Assembly (NCBI RefSeq): GCF_012584455.1
Contig: NZ_JABAEB010000013.1
Coordinates: 1-64,000 of the forward strand
DNA length: 64,000 nucleotides
From: Shewanella oncorhynchi
GTDB taxonomy: Bacteria > Pseudomonadota > Gammaproteobacteria > Enterobacterales > Shewanellaceae
Reading direction: 5' to 3'
Both the position numbers and the translations under genes were made by a program. The notes under the pieces were generated by a model. It was not told the origin of the DNA. It ran no database searches and worked only from the letters and a program-made list of their open reading frames with translations. Below, piece by piece: positions 33,505 to 42,330 of the stretch. Every line of letters begins with the position of its first letter. Positions within the stretch are counted from its first letter, which is position 1.

Positions 33505-36315
33505 TTGAAGTTTGTGATCCACTTAATTGTGATCTTGTGCAGCTGTTTTTTGAGCATAACAGGGCAGGCAAGTCCGTTGTCCTCTGAGCCATTAATCATC
33601 GTTATGGGTGAGGATAGCTTTCCCTATCAATATGTCGACAACGATGGCGAGCCGACTGGATTACTGGTTGACTTATGGAAAGAGTGGGCTAAACAAAGCC
33701 ATACCCAAGTCGTTTTTGTGGCGCGCCACTGGCATGAGTCCCTTGATCAACTGCGGCAAGGTAAGGCGCAAGTGCATATCGGCATGGGGAAAACCCCAGA
33801 GCGAGAGCAAGAATTTGATTTTGCAGTGCCCATTGCGGATGTGGGCACTTTTTTGTATTTGCATAAATCCTTGCAGGGCAAAAAATCCATCAAAGAACTG
33901 ATCCCCTTTCAAATTGGTGTGGTAGCGGCTTCATCCCATGAAGCGGAATTACACCGTATCGAACCGCAGCTTGTGTTTAAACGTTACGAAAGTCGTGAGA
34001 AATTATTGGCAGGGGTCGCCGCGGGCGAGATCGTAGTGTTTGCGGGGTTAGAAGGCTATTTGAAAGATCCCGACTCATCCCAAGAGATTGCCGCAAACTT
34101 TCCCAATACTGCCCGCCTTCAAATTAAGGGGATGCAGTTTGTACCCGCAGTTCAAAAGGGCAATCTTGCATTAGTCGATAAAATCAATAAAGGTTTCACT
34201 GCGCTCGATGCGCACTTTATTCAGCAAACGGAGCGACGTTGGCTTGGCTATGAACGTCAACAAGCTGGACTCGTTATTTCGATGCAACTGGGCGTCGAGC
34301 CTTTTGTGGACCTAGGGGTCGATGGTTTACCCCATGGTTTGTATGTGGACATGTGGCAGCTTTGGTCTGAGAAAACGGGTATTGCCGTTGATTTTATTTC
34401 TGGTGATATGAACTCCAGCGTGGACGATGTTCGTCGTGGTCTCGCCGATGCCCATATAGGTTATCCTGAAAGTGATGATGTTAAAACGGGCCTTACTCAG
34501 GCTTGGCATTTATATACGGTGAAGAGTCGACTCTTTCTCTATCAGCAACAGTTAATCGATTTAGACAGCTTAAAAGGTAAACGTATTGGTGTGGTGCCGA
34601 CAGCGCCTTATTTGGTGGATTTGCGTAAAGCATTACCCCAAGTGTCACTGCGTTATTACGACAGTATGGATGCCATGGTGGCGGGGGCGAGGTCTGGAGA
34701 AGTTGTCGGTTTTATCGCCGCGGGTGCATGGACATCCCATTATTTACTGCTCAATAAAGGCTGGTCTGACTTTAGCCAGTATCCTGATCTCGAATTTAGC
34801 ACCAACATTTATGTGCTGACCCGTAGCGATGATGCAGGCCTTACACAGAGGATAGCCAATGGGTTTAACAGTATTAGCAATCAAGAATTTGCCGAGATTG
34901 AACACAAATGGATGCTCAATCCTAAAGATCATGTTTTTACTCAAGCTGAGCGTCATGTCAGCTTAAGCCCCGCTGAGCAGGCCTATGTGGAAAGTGTAGG
35001 CGAACTTAAAGTCGGTTATCTAAAACAATGGCCACCGATGGAGTTTATGGATGAACAGGGTGAGTTTGCGGGGATCAATAGCGATATCGTCAAATTACTC
35101 AAGGAACAACTCAAACTTAAGCTTACGCCAGTTGCCTTTGATGATTGGCATTCGTTAATCGAGGCGTTGCAAAAGGGCGAGGTGAGTTTAGCTGGCAGTG
35201 TCGCGCAAACGGCGGAGCGCCAGCAGCGTTTAGCGTTTAGTGAAGCCTATTGGCCATCGCCGTGGGCCTTAGTGTCGCAACTGGAACAAGTCTCGGTTTT
35301 TAATATTGCTCAGCTCGCAGATCAAAGGGTGGCCGTGGTTGAGGGATATCATTTAGTGGCGCAATTGATGAGTCTGGAGCCTTCGCTCAAGTTAGTCATA
35401 GTGCCAAATACGCAGGCCGGATTAGCGGCCGTGACGAATGGCAATGCGGATGTGTTTATCGATAAAGTGGTGACTTTAGCTTCTGAGCTTAAAACCAGCC
35501 ACTATCCGACATTAAAAATGTCGCTGCTCAGTGATCTCGCCGATCAACACAGTCATATTGGTGTTTATCCTCAATTTGCGCCGCTGGTGCCGCTAATTAA
35601 CAAAGCTTTGGCTTTGGTTGATGCTCAACATCAGCAAAAAATATATACGCGCTGGGTGTCATTTTCTGTGGCGACAGAGAGTGCTAAATATCTGCAATGG
35701 CTGCGTTATATCGTGTTTGGCGTGATAATCTTGTGTTTAGTGATGGTGGCTGTGCTGTTAGTGAATCGACGTTTAAATCGTGAGATCACCCAGCGATTGG
35801 TGGCAGAAAAACGTTTGCTGCATGTGGCTAATCATGATGCTTTAACTCAGTTGCCCAATCGTGCCTTACTTGATGACAGACTAACCCAAGCTTTGCTATC
35901 TCATCGCAGAGAACAGGCACATTTCGCTTTGTTATTCATCGATCTCGATGGTTTTAAACAAATCAATGACCAACACGGTCATCCCATTGGCGATGAATTA
36001 TTGGTACTGGTCGCCCAAAAGTTAACCAAGGTTATCCGTGGCTCAGATACCGTTGCGCGATTTGGCGGCGATGAGTTTGTTATCCTGCTAAATCGTGTGC
36101 AAGATCTCGATGCCGTTACCCAAGTTGCTGATAATATTCTACAGGCACTGTCGAGCCCTTTGCTTATTCAAGGCGTCAGTGTCAGCATAGCCGTTAGTAT
36201 CGGCGTGGTGATTTACCCCCGCGATGGTGACACCGCAATAGGTTTGTTGAAAAAAGCCGATCAGCTGATGTACCAAGCAAAAAGGAGCGGCGGGCGTTGT
36301 TATCGCTCAGCTTGA
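33505..36315 (+). CDS. Diguanylate cyclase with three tandem periplasmic solute-binding sensors
   Basis: A 936-residue signalling protein. A signal peptide (VIHLIVILCSCFLSITGQA) leads to three successive SBP_bac_3-type domains, about 28-250, 255-485 and 495-735. Each begins with a strand like PLIIVMGEDSFPYQYVD or LKVGYLKQWPPMEFMD and includes a KGKRIGVV-like strand. One membrane helix follows (YIVFGVIILCLVMVAVLLV, about 745-765), then a GGDEF domain (about 775-936). The active site RFGGDEF is intact, and an RGSD product-inhibition site sits five residues upstream. It should make cyclic di-GMP in response to periplasmic ligands, probably amino-acid-like. There is no HAMP, PAS or EAL. The start is TTG with AAGGG upstream. 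Confidence 0.9.
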   Translation: MKFVIHLIVILCSCFLSITGQASPLSSEPLIIVMGEDSFPYQYVDNDGEPTGLLVDLWKEWAKQSHTQVVFVARHWHESLDQLRQGKAQVHIGMGKTPEREQEFDFAVPIADVGTFLYLHKSLQGKKSIKELIPFQIGVVAASSHEAELHRIEPQLVFKRYESREKLLAGVAAGEIVVFAGLEGYLKDPDSSQEIAANFPNTARLQIKGMQFVPAVQKGNLALVDKINKGFTALDAHFIQQTERRWLGYERQQAGLVISMQLGVEPFVDLGVDGLPHGLYVDMWQLWSEKTGIAVDFISGDMNSSVDDVRRGLADAHIGYPESDDVKTGLTQAWHLYTVKSRLFLYQQQLIDLDSLKGKRIGVVPTAPYLVDLRKALPQVSLRYYDSMDAMVAGARSGEVVGFIAAGAWTSHYLLLNKGWSDFSQYPDLEFSTNIYVLTRSDDAGLTQRIANGFNSISNQEFAEIEHKWMLNPKDHVFTQAERHVSLSPAEQAYVESVGELKVGYLKQWPPMEFMDEQGEFAGINSDIVKLLKEQLKLKLTPVAFDDWHSLIEALQKGEVSLAGSVAQTAERQQRLAFSEAYWPSPWALVSQLEQVSVFNIAQLADQRVAVVEGYHLVAQLMSLEPSLKLVIVPNTQAGLAAVTNGNADVFIDKVVTLASELKTSHYPTLKMSLLSDLADQHSHIGVYPQFAPLVPLINKALALVDAQHQQKIYTRWVSFSVATESAKYLQWLRYIVFGVIILCLVMVAVLLVNRRLNREITQRLVAEKRLLHVANHDALTQLPNRALLDDRLTQALLSHRREQAHFALLFIDLDGFKQINDQHGHPIGDELLVLVAQKLTKVIRGSDTVARFGGDEFVILLNRVQDLDAVTQVADNILQALSSPLLIQGVSVSIAVSIGVVIYPRDGDTAIGLLKKADQLMYQAKRSGGRCYRSA

Positions 36316-36408
36316 TGTTTTTTTGAACGCTCATGCTCAGATAGTGCGTTCGCCTCTAGTCAAGGGCGTAAAACTGTTTGATACTTCACCGCCTAAGTGT
36401 GAAGTACT

Positions 36409-36436
36409 TTGGTAATCGGCATTATTTTACTATAAT
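36409..36436 (+). promoter_or_regulatory. Sigma-70 promoter of aspS
   Basis: TTGGTA (36409-36414) and TATAAT (36431-36436) are separated by 16 bp, 63 bp before the aspS ATG. Just upstream, TACTTCAC/GTGAAGTA (36382-36406) forms an 8-bp dyad that may end the cyclase transcript. Confidence 0.65.
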
Positions 36437-36499
36437 GCCGCTTTTATCTCGTTTTGATTATTTCCAAAGCACCGGTTTCCGGATAAAGGATAGAGTTAG

Positions 36500-38278
36500 A
36501 TGCGCAGTCATTATTGTGGAGACGTCAATAAGTCTCACGTTGGACAAGAAGTTACCTTGGTAGGTTGGGTTAATCGTAGCCGTGATTTGGGTGGCGTTGT
36601 CTTTTTAGATTTAAGAGACAGAGAAGGTCTCATCCAAGTGGTCTATGATCCAGACTTACCTGAGGTGTTCAATGTCGCTAGCACGCTGCGCGCCGAATTT
36701 TGCGTTCAGGTCAAAGGCTTAGTTCGTGCCCGTCCTGATAGCCAAGTCAATGGTCAAATGAAGACGGGTGAGATTGAAGTCTTAGGTCAAGCCTTGACGA
36801 TTATCAACGCTGCCGATCCACTGCCATTGAGCCTGGATAACTACCAGAACAACAGCGAAGAGCAACGTCTTAAGTATCGTTACTTAGATTTACGTCGTCC
36901 AGAAATGGCGCAGCGATTAATTTTCCGCGCTAAAGTGACCAGTTCTGTGCGTCGTTTCCTCGACTCAAACGGTTTCTTAGACATAGAAACCCCAATCCTG
37001 ACCAAGGCAACCCCAGAAGGTGCCCGCGATTATTTAGTACCAAGCCGTACTTATAAAGGTCAGTTCTTTGCCTTGCCACAATCACCACAGTTGTTTAAAC
37101 AGTTGCTGATGATGTCAGGCTTTGATCGTTACTATCAAATCGTAAAATGCTTCCGTGATGAAGACTTACGTGCCGACCGTCAGCCAGAATTCACCCAAAT
37201 CGATATCGAAACGTCTTTCATGAGCTCTGAGCAAGTGATGGCGAAAACCGAAGAGATGATGCGTGGTCTATTCCTTGAAATGCTGAACGTCGATCTCGGC
37301 GAGTTCCCGCGCATGACCTACAACGAAGCGATGCGTCGTTTCGGTTCAGATAAGCCAGATTTACGTAACCCATTAGAGCTGGTGGACATTGCCGATTTAC
37401 TCAAAGAAGTCGAATTTGCGGTATTCTCTGGTCCTGCGAACGATGAAGAAGGCCGTATTGCTGCACTGCGTATTCCGGGCGGCGCTGCACTGTCTCGTAA
37501 GCAAATCGATGATTACACTAAATTTGTTGGCATCTATGGCGCTAAAGGCTTAGCGTGGATGAAGATTAATGACCTAAGCCTTGGCTTAGAAGGCATTCAA
37601 TCACCTGTGCTGAAATTCTTAAACGAAAGCATAGTCAATGAAATCGTGAGCCGCACAGGCGCGCAAACTGGTGACATTATTCTGTTTGGTGCTGACCAAG
37701 CGACTGTGGTTGCCGAATCCATGGGCGCACTGCGTCTTAAAGCGGGTGAAGATTTCAGCTTATTACAAGGCGAATGGCGTCCACTGTGGGTGGTTGACTT
37801 CCCAATGTTTGAGAAAATCAACGGCAACTTCCACGCTGTTCACCATCCGTTCACCGCACCGCGCGGCGTCACGGCGGCAGAACTTGAAGCTAACCCAGCA
37901 AATCGCGTTTCTGATGCTTACGATATGGTATTAAACGGCTGCGAATTAGGCGGTGGTTCAGTGCGTATCCACAATCAAGAAATGCAGTCTGCGGTATTCC
38001 GTATTCTGGGCATTACTGACGATGAAGCTAAAGAGAAATTCGGCTTCCTGTTAGAAGCGTTGCGTTACGGCACACCGCCACATGCAGGTTTAGCGTTTGG
38101 TTTAGACCGCATCATCATGCTGATGACGGGCGCAAGCTCAATCCGTGATGTGATGGCGTTCCCGAAAACCACCACTGCCGCTTGTCCGCTGACTAACGCG
38201 CCTGGTTTTGCCAATCCGCAGCAATTAGCTGAACTTGGTATTGCCGTGGTTGAGAAAGCTGTTAAAGCTGAAGACTGA
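36500..38278 (+). CDS. aspS: Aspartyl-tRNA synthetase
   Basis: A 592-residue class II synthetase of bacterial type. An N-terminal OB-fold (GWVNRSRDLGGVVFLDLRDREG, about 18-40) is followed by motif 2 (FRDEDLRADRQPEFTQID, about 215-232), the bacterial GAD insertion (about 285-420) and motif 3 (GLAFGLDRIIMLM, about 530). Length matches E. coli AspS (590). The ribosome-binding site AAAGGATAGAG is clear. The stop codon is followed two bases later by a 13-15-bp tandem array and then a strong terminator. Confidence 0.98.
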   Translation: MRSHYCGDVNKSHVGQEVTLVGWVNRSRDLGGVVFLDLRDREGLIQVVYDPDLPEVFNVASTLRAEFCVQVKGLVRARPDSQVNGQMKTGEIEVLGQALTIINAADPLPLSLDNYQNNSEEQRLKYRYLDLRRPEMAQRLIFRAKVTSSVRRFLDSNGFLDIETPILTKATPEGARDYLVPSRTYKGQFFALPQSPQLFKQLLMMSGFDRYYQIVKCFRDEDLRADRQPEFTQIDIETSFMSSEQVMAKTEEMMRGLFLEMLNVDLGEFPRMTYNEAMRRFGSDKPDLRNPLELVDIADLLKEVEFAVFSGPANDEEGRIAALRIPGGAALSRKQIDDYTKFVGIYGAKGLAWMKINDLSLGLEGIQSPVLKFLNESIVNEIVSRTGAQTGDIILFGADQATVVAESMGALRLKAGEDFSLLQGEWRPLWVVDFPMFEKINGNFHAVHHPFTAPRGVTAAELEANPANRVSDAYDMVLNGCELGGGSVRIHNQEMQSAVFRILGITDDEAKEKFGFLLEALRYGTPPHAGLAFGLDRIIMLMTGASSIRDVMAFPKTTTAACPLTNAPGFANPQQLAELGIAVVEKAVKAED

Positions 38279-38355
38279 TCTTTTGTAAGAGGGCTTTGTA
38301 AGGCGACTTTTGTAAATCGACATTATGTAAGTCGATTTGGGTTAACCCTTGTCAG
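38271..38355. repeat. Tandem array of 13-15-bp units at the aspS stop
   Basis: Successive units ending in GTAA or TTAA follow the stop: GACTGATCTTTTGTAA, GAGGGCTTTGTAA, GGCGACTTTTGTAA, ATCGACATTATGTAA and GTCGATTTGGGTTAA. The first unit contains the stop codon itself. Confidence 0.8.
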
Positions 38356-38374
38356 TTATTTTTAGTCGTACCGA

Positions 38375-38402
38375 AAACCGAGGCATGAGCCTCGGTTTGT
38401 TT
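38375..38402 (+). terminator. Rho-independent terminator after aspS
   Basis: AAACCGAGGC pairs with GCCTCGGTTT around ATGA, followed by GTTTT. Confidence 0.85.
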
Positions 38403-38546
38403 TAGTGAACCGTCATTCCACCGCTTATCAATATCTGTTAGTTCAATCCTTTAAGTAAATAGCCGTTATTTAGTCTTATTCCACCTTCGGCTCTTGATAA
38501 GCTTTGCGATGGCACCTAGATGATACCTAAGTAGAGGAGACTTCCC

Positions 38547-39293
38547 ATGGCAGGTCACAGTAAATGGGCCAACATTAAGCACCGTAAAGCGGCTCAAGAT
38601 GCTAAACGCGGTAAACTCTTTACTAAATTCATTCGCGAGTTAACCGTTGCAGTCCGTGAAGGTGGCTCAGATCCCGACTCTAATCCACGATTACGTGTCG
38701 CCATCGATAAAGCCCTCGGTGGCAATATGACCCGAGACACGGTTGAGCGTGCGATTAAACGCGGCGCCGGTGAATTAGAAGGCCAGCAACTCGAAACCAT
38801 TCTCTATGAAGGTTATGGCCCAGGCGGCACTGCTGTGATGGTTGAAACCATGACGGACAATCGTAATCGTACTGTGAGTGGTGTACGTAATGCGTTTAGT
38901 AAATCGGGCGGTAACTTAGGCACGGATGGGTCGGTTTCTTATCTGTTCACTAAGCGTGGGGTGTTATCCTATGCGCCGGGAACTGATGAAGATGCATTGA
39001 TGGAAGCGGCGCTTGAAGCGGGCGCGGAAGATATTGTCAGCTATGATGATGGTGCTGTGGATGTGTTTACTGATCCCGTTGATTTCTATACGGTGAAAGA
39101 GCAGCTCGATAAAGCCCATTTTGTGGCGGATAATGCCGAAATCGCGATGATAGCCTCGACGAAAGCTGAGCTTGATCTAGAAACCGCCGAAAAATTTATG
39201 CGCCTTATCGACACCCTTGAAGATCACGATGATGTGCAAGAGGTGTATCATAATGCGGAAATCTCCGATGATGTGATGGCAAGCCTAGGCTAG
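38547..39293 (+). CDS. yebC: YebC/PmpR-family protein
   Basis: A 248-residue member of the YebC family, with the conserved opening MAGHSKWANIKHRKAAQDAKRG and the usual three-domain length. Members bind DNA and regulate transcription. More recently YebC proteins have been linked to ribosomes and translation of polyproline stretches, so the term transcriptional regulator may be incomplete. The GAGGAGA ribosome-binding site is strong. It lies directly upstream of ruvC, the arrangement also seen in E. coli. Confidence 0.96.
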   Translation: MAGHSKWANIKHRKAAQDAKRGKLFTKFIRELTVAVREGGSDPDSNPRLRVAIDKALGGNMTRDTVERAIKRGAGELEGQQLETILYEGYGPGGTAVMVETMTDNRNRTVSGVRNAFSKSGGNLGTDGSVSYLFTKRGVLSYAPGTDEDALMEAALEAGAEDIVSYDDGAVDVFTDPVDFYTVKEQLDKAHFVADNAEIAMIASTKAELDLETAEKFMRLIDTLEDHDDVQEVYHNAEISDDVMASLG

Positions 39294-39397
39294 ATAGAGT
39301 GTGAGCTGAATTGGGGCTTCAATTGATGCCAATTTCAACTCGCAAATGCTAACGTAGGAACAGGGACGCAAATGTAGATCCCATATTAAGGTATTGA

Positions 39398-39919
39398 ATG
39401 GCAATTATTTTAGGTGTTGACCCAGGTTCACGGATCACAGGCTACGGCGTGATCCAATGTCAGGGACGGCATCAGATTTACCTCGGCAGTGGTTGTATTC
39501 GCACTTCGTCTGAAGAGCTGCCTGGCAGGCTCAAGCAAATATTTGATGGGATCACTGAGATTATTCGTCAGTATCAACCGGACGAATTTGCGATTGAGCG
39601 CGTATTTATGGCAAAAAATGCCGATTCTGCGCTCAAGTTAGGCCAAGCACGCGGCGCGGCCATTGTTGCTGCCACAGTCGCCAATTTACCTGTGGCCGAA
39701 TACAGTGCGACTCAAATTAAGAGCGCCGTCGTGGGTACGGGGCGAGCACAGAAAGCCCAAGTACAACACATGATCCAACAACTACTTAAATTACCCGCTG
39801 CCCCACAAGCTGACGCCGCAGATGCACTCGGTGTTGCTGTGTGTCATTATCACACCAGCCAGAGTTTAATTGCATTGAGTGGCCGGGCAACGGCAAGAAC
39901 ATACGGACGGTACAGATGA
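39398..39919 (+). CDS. ruvC: Holliday-junction resolvase RuvC
   Basis: A 173-residue endonuclease that cuts Holliday junctions in recombination. The catalytic acidic residues are visible in LGVDPGSR (Asp7), FAIERVFM (Glu near 66) and PQADAADALGVAVCH (Asp pair near 138-141). Length equals E. coli RuvC. Its last codons overlap the ruvA start (ATGA). No LexA box was seen upstream. Confidence 0.97.
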   Translation: MAIILGVDPGSRITGYGVIQCQGRHQIYLGSGCIRTSSEELPGRLKQIFDGITEIIRQYQPDEFAIERVFMAKNADSALKLGQARGAAIVAATVANLPVAEYSATQIKSAVVGTGRAQKAQVQHMIQQLLKLPAAPQADAADALGVAVCHYHTSQSLIALSGRATARTYGRYR

Positions 39920-40533
39920 TAGGTCGTTTACGGGGCGTGCTCGTTGAGAAACAAGCACCAGAAATTTTGATCGATGTTAATGGTGTTGGTTACGAGTTGC
40001 AGATGCCGCTTACTAGCTTTTATGAGCTGCCTGAAGTTAATCATGAAACTATGGTCTACACCCACTTTGTGGTGCGTGAAGATGCACAGCTTCTCTATGG
40101 TTTTATCACTAAGCAGGAAAGGGCGTTATTTCGCTTACTGATCAAGACCAATGGTGTCGGTCCCAAGCTCGCACTGACCATTTTATCAGGCATGACAGCC
40201 GCAGAATTTGTGGGCTGCGTTGAGCGCGATGACATAGTGACCTTAGTGAAATTACCGGGTGTCGGCAAGAAGACCGCCGAGCGGTTACTGGTAGAAATGC
40301 GCGATAAGCTCAAGAGCTTGATGGAAGCCTCCGCAGGCTCAGAGCGTGAGTTCGTGCTGCAATCCAATTACTCACCCGCACCGACAGTCAATAGCGCCGA
40401 AGAAGATGCTATTTCAGCTTTAATTTCACTGGGTTATAAACCACCGCAGGCGAGCAAATCGGTTTCTGCAGCCTACAAAGAGGGCATGGATTCAGAAACC
40501 CTGATCAAAGCCGCCCTTAAATCGATGCTTTAA
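39916..40533 (+). CDS. ruvA: Holliday-junction DNA-binding protein RuvA
   Basis: A 205-residue tetrameric junction-binding protein that docks the RuvB motor. It begins MIGRLRGVLVEKQAP, the canonical N-terminus. The two helix-hairpin-helix motifs are in LIKTNGVGPKLALTIL (about 74) and LVKLPGVGKKTAERLL (about 108), and the C-terminal RuvB-binding domain is ISALISLGYKPPQAS (about 160). The start was placed at 39916, overlapping the ruvC stop, because the longer frame lies inside ruvC. Confidence 0.97.
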   Translation: MIGRLRGVLVEKQAPEILIDVNGVGYELQMPLTSFYELPEVNHETMVYTHFVVREDAQLLYGFITKQERALFRLLIKTNGVGPKLALTILSGMTAAEFVGCVERDDIVTLVKLPGVGKKTAERLLVEMRDKLKSLMEASAGSEREFVLQSNYSPAPTVNSAEEDAISALISLGYKPPQASKSVSAAYKEGMDSETLIKAALKSML

Positions 40534-40580
40534 TTGAACAATGATGATAATTAAGATGAAAGCTGCGATAAGGAATAATA

Positions 40581-41585
40581 ATGATTGAGGCAGACAGACT
40601 CATCCAGCCGCAGATCCAAGCTCAAGATGAATCCATCGACAGGGCGATGCGCCCTAAAATGCTCGATGAATACACGGGTCAAGATGACACTCGGGCACAG
40701 CTTAAGGTGTTTATTCAAGCGGCAAAGAATCGTAATGAAGCCTTAGATCATATGTTGATTTACGGTCCGCCGGGATTGGGTAAAACCACCTTAGCCATGA
40801 TTGTGGCGAACGAGATGGGGGTGAACATTAAATCCACCTCGGGGCCTGTGCTGGAAAAAGCGGGCGATCTCGCCGCACTTTTGACCAATCTCGAATCCGG
40901 TGATGTGTTATTCATCGATGAAATCCACCGATTAAGCCCAGTGGTAGAAGAGATTTTGTATCCAGCGATGGAAGATTACCAGCTGGATATCATGATAGGT
41001 GAAGGGCCAGCGGCACGTTCTATCAAGCTTGATTTACCACCGTTTACTCTAGTGGGCGCGACAACACGGGCAGGGGCTTTGACTTCACCACTTCGGGCGC
41101 GTTTTGGGATCCCGCTACGGCTTGAATTCTATAACATCAAAGATTTAAGCACCATAGTCACGCGTTCGGCGCAGGTGATGGAACTGGATATTGATGCTGA
41201 AGGTGCATTTGAAATCGCACGCCGTTCACGTGGTACACCGCGGATAGCTAACCGACTGCTTCGCCGCGTGCGGGATTACGCGCAGGTGAAGCATGATGGC
41301 GCTGTCACTAAGTTTGTTGCCGATCATGCACTAGACTTGCTGGATGTCGATAATGAAGGTTTCGATTACATGGACCGCAAGTTACTACTCGCCATTATCG
41401 ATAAGTTTATGGGTGGCCCAGTTGGACTCGATAACTTAGCAGCAGCCATAGGTGAAGAACGCGAAACCATTGAAGATGTGCTAGAGCCATTTTTGATCCA
41501 GCAAGGCTTTATCCAACGCACGCCCCGCGGCCGTATTGCAACCGCACGGGCATATCAACATTTTGAGTTGATCAAACCCGAGTAA
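40581..41585 (+). CDS. ruvB: Holliday-junction branch-migration ATPase RuvB
   Basis: A 334-residue AAA+ hexameric motor. Walker A is GPPGLGKTTLA (about 60), Walker B is VLFIDEIHRL (about 108), sensor 1 is LVGATTRAG (about 155), the arginine-finger region is LRARFGI, and a C-terminal winged helix follows (IQRTPRGRIATARAYQHF). It has a normal length and ribosome-binding site (AAGGAA). It completes ruvCAB and is followed by a terminator. Confidence 0.98.
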   Translation: MIEADRLIQPQIQAQDESIDRAMRPKMLDEYTGQDDTRAQLKVFIQAAKNRNEALDHMLIYGPPGLGKTTLAMIVANEMGVNIKSTSGPVLEKAGDLAALLTNLESGDVLFIDEIHRLSPVVEEILYPAMEDYQLDIMIGEGPAARSIKLDLPPFTLVGATTRAGALTSPLRARFGIPLRLEFYNIKDLSTIVTRSAQVMELDIDAEGAFEIARRSRGTPRIANRLLRRVRDYAQVKHDGAVTKFVADHALDLLDVDNEGFDYMDRKLLLAIIDKFMGGPVGLDNLAAAIGEERETIEDVLEPFLIQQGFIQRTPRGRIATARAYQHFELIKPE

Positions 41586-41613
41586 TCATCATTTTGATGA
41601 TACAGACTATAAG

Positions 41614-41640
41614 AGGCGACCTAAGTGGTCGCTTTTTTTA
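41614..41640 (+). terminator. Rho-independent terminator after ruvB
   Basis: GGCGACC/GGTCGCT hairpin followed by seven T. The remaining gap, 41641-42330, is AT-rich and holds no gene that I can see; only the CRP site and a small dyad (CCACA-TAT-TGTGG, 42094-42106) stand out. Confidence 0.88.
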
Positions 41641-42013
41641 TAAAGAAAATTTGTCCTTGAATGTGGTCCGTATGAGATGTAAGTCATTTATTTAAGAATA
41701 AGAAATAGGGAGTGTTTAGAGGGATTGGAAGCTAATACTTATATTTAAAATTAATATGCAAGATCAGTAACAAATAGTCATTTCAAAGACGTGTAGAATT
41801 ATTTGTACCTTAATTGTTAAACCATAATTTTAGACGTTGTTAAAATGCATAATTAGCACAATTGATACATAGTGTATCTCTGTTTTAATGCAATTTATCT
41901 ATGTTTATCGGTATTTTAGCGCTTTGGCTATCTGTGGATATTGCTAGATATGCAGATTTAACAATAGTTAATCAATACACTGTTCTTCTAGATAGCTTTG
42001 ATAAGGATTAAAA

Positions 42014-42033
42014 TTTGTGATCCGCATCACATT
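42014..42033 (+). promoter_or_regulatory. CRP-binding site upstream of the TonB receptor
   Basis: TGTGATCCGCATCACA matches the CRP consensus TGTGA-N6-TCACA on both half-sites, with T/A-rich flanks. It lies about 300 bp before the receptor start in an AT-rich region, which implies a long 5' leader. In Shewanella, CRP also governs anaerobic respiration genes. Confidence 0.75.
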
Positions 42034-42330
42034 TTTTAATGTGCGAAATGTTTCATTTATGTTTCTTATTAACAGGCTTAAAGCTTGCCTAATCCACATA
42101 TTGTGGTGATTAACTCTGCGTAAGTGTGGTTAATAAGGGTATTAAAAAATAACCGTCAAATTAATTAACCAAATAAATCACAATAATTAACAATATGTTT
42201 TTATTGGTTAAAATTTTGAGCATTGACGGAGTTAAAGTGAATCCTCAGTATCAGGTGCAACACTAGTACAGCAATAACTGTACAAGCTGTAAGCATAAAA
42301 ATAATAGTAAGATCTAGGGAGCATTCATAC

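Noticed and set aside
39294..39397. LexA control of ruvC/ruvAB
   Set aside because: In E. coli ruvAB is SOS-regulated, but no CTGT-N8-ACAG was seen before ruvC, and ruvA overlaps ruvC.
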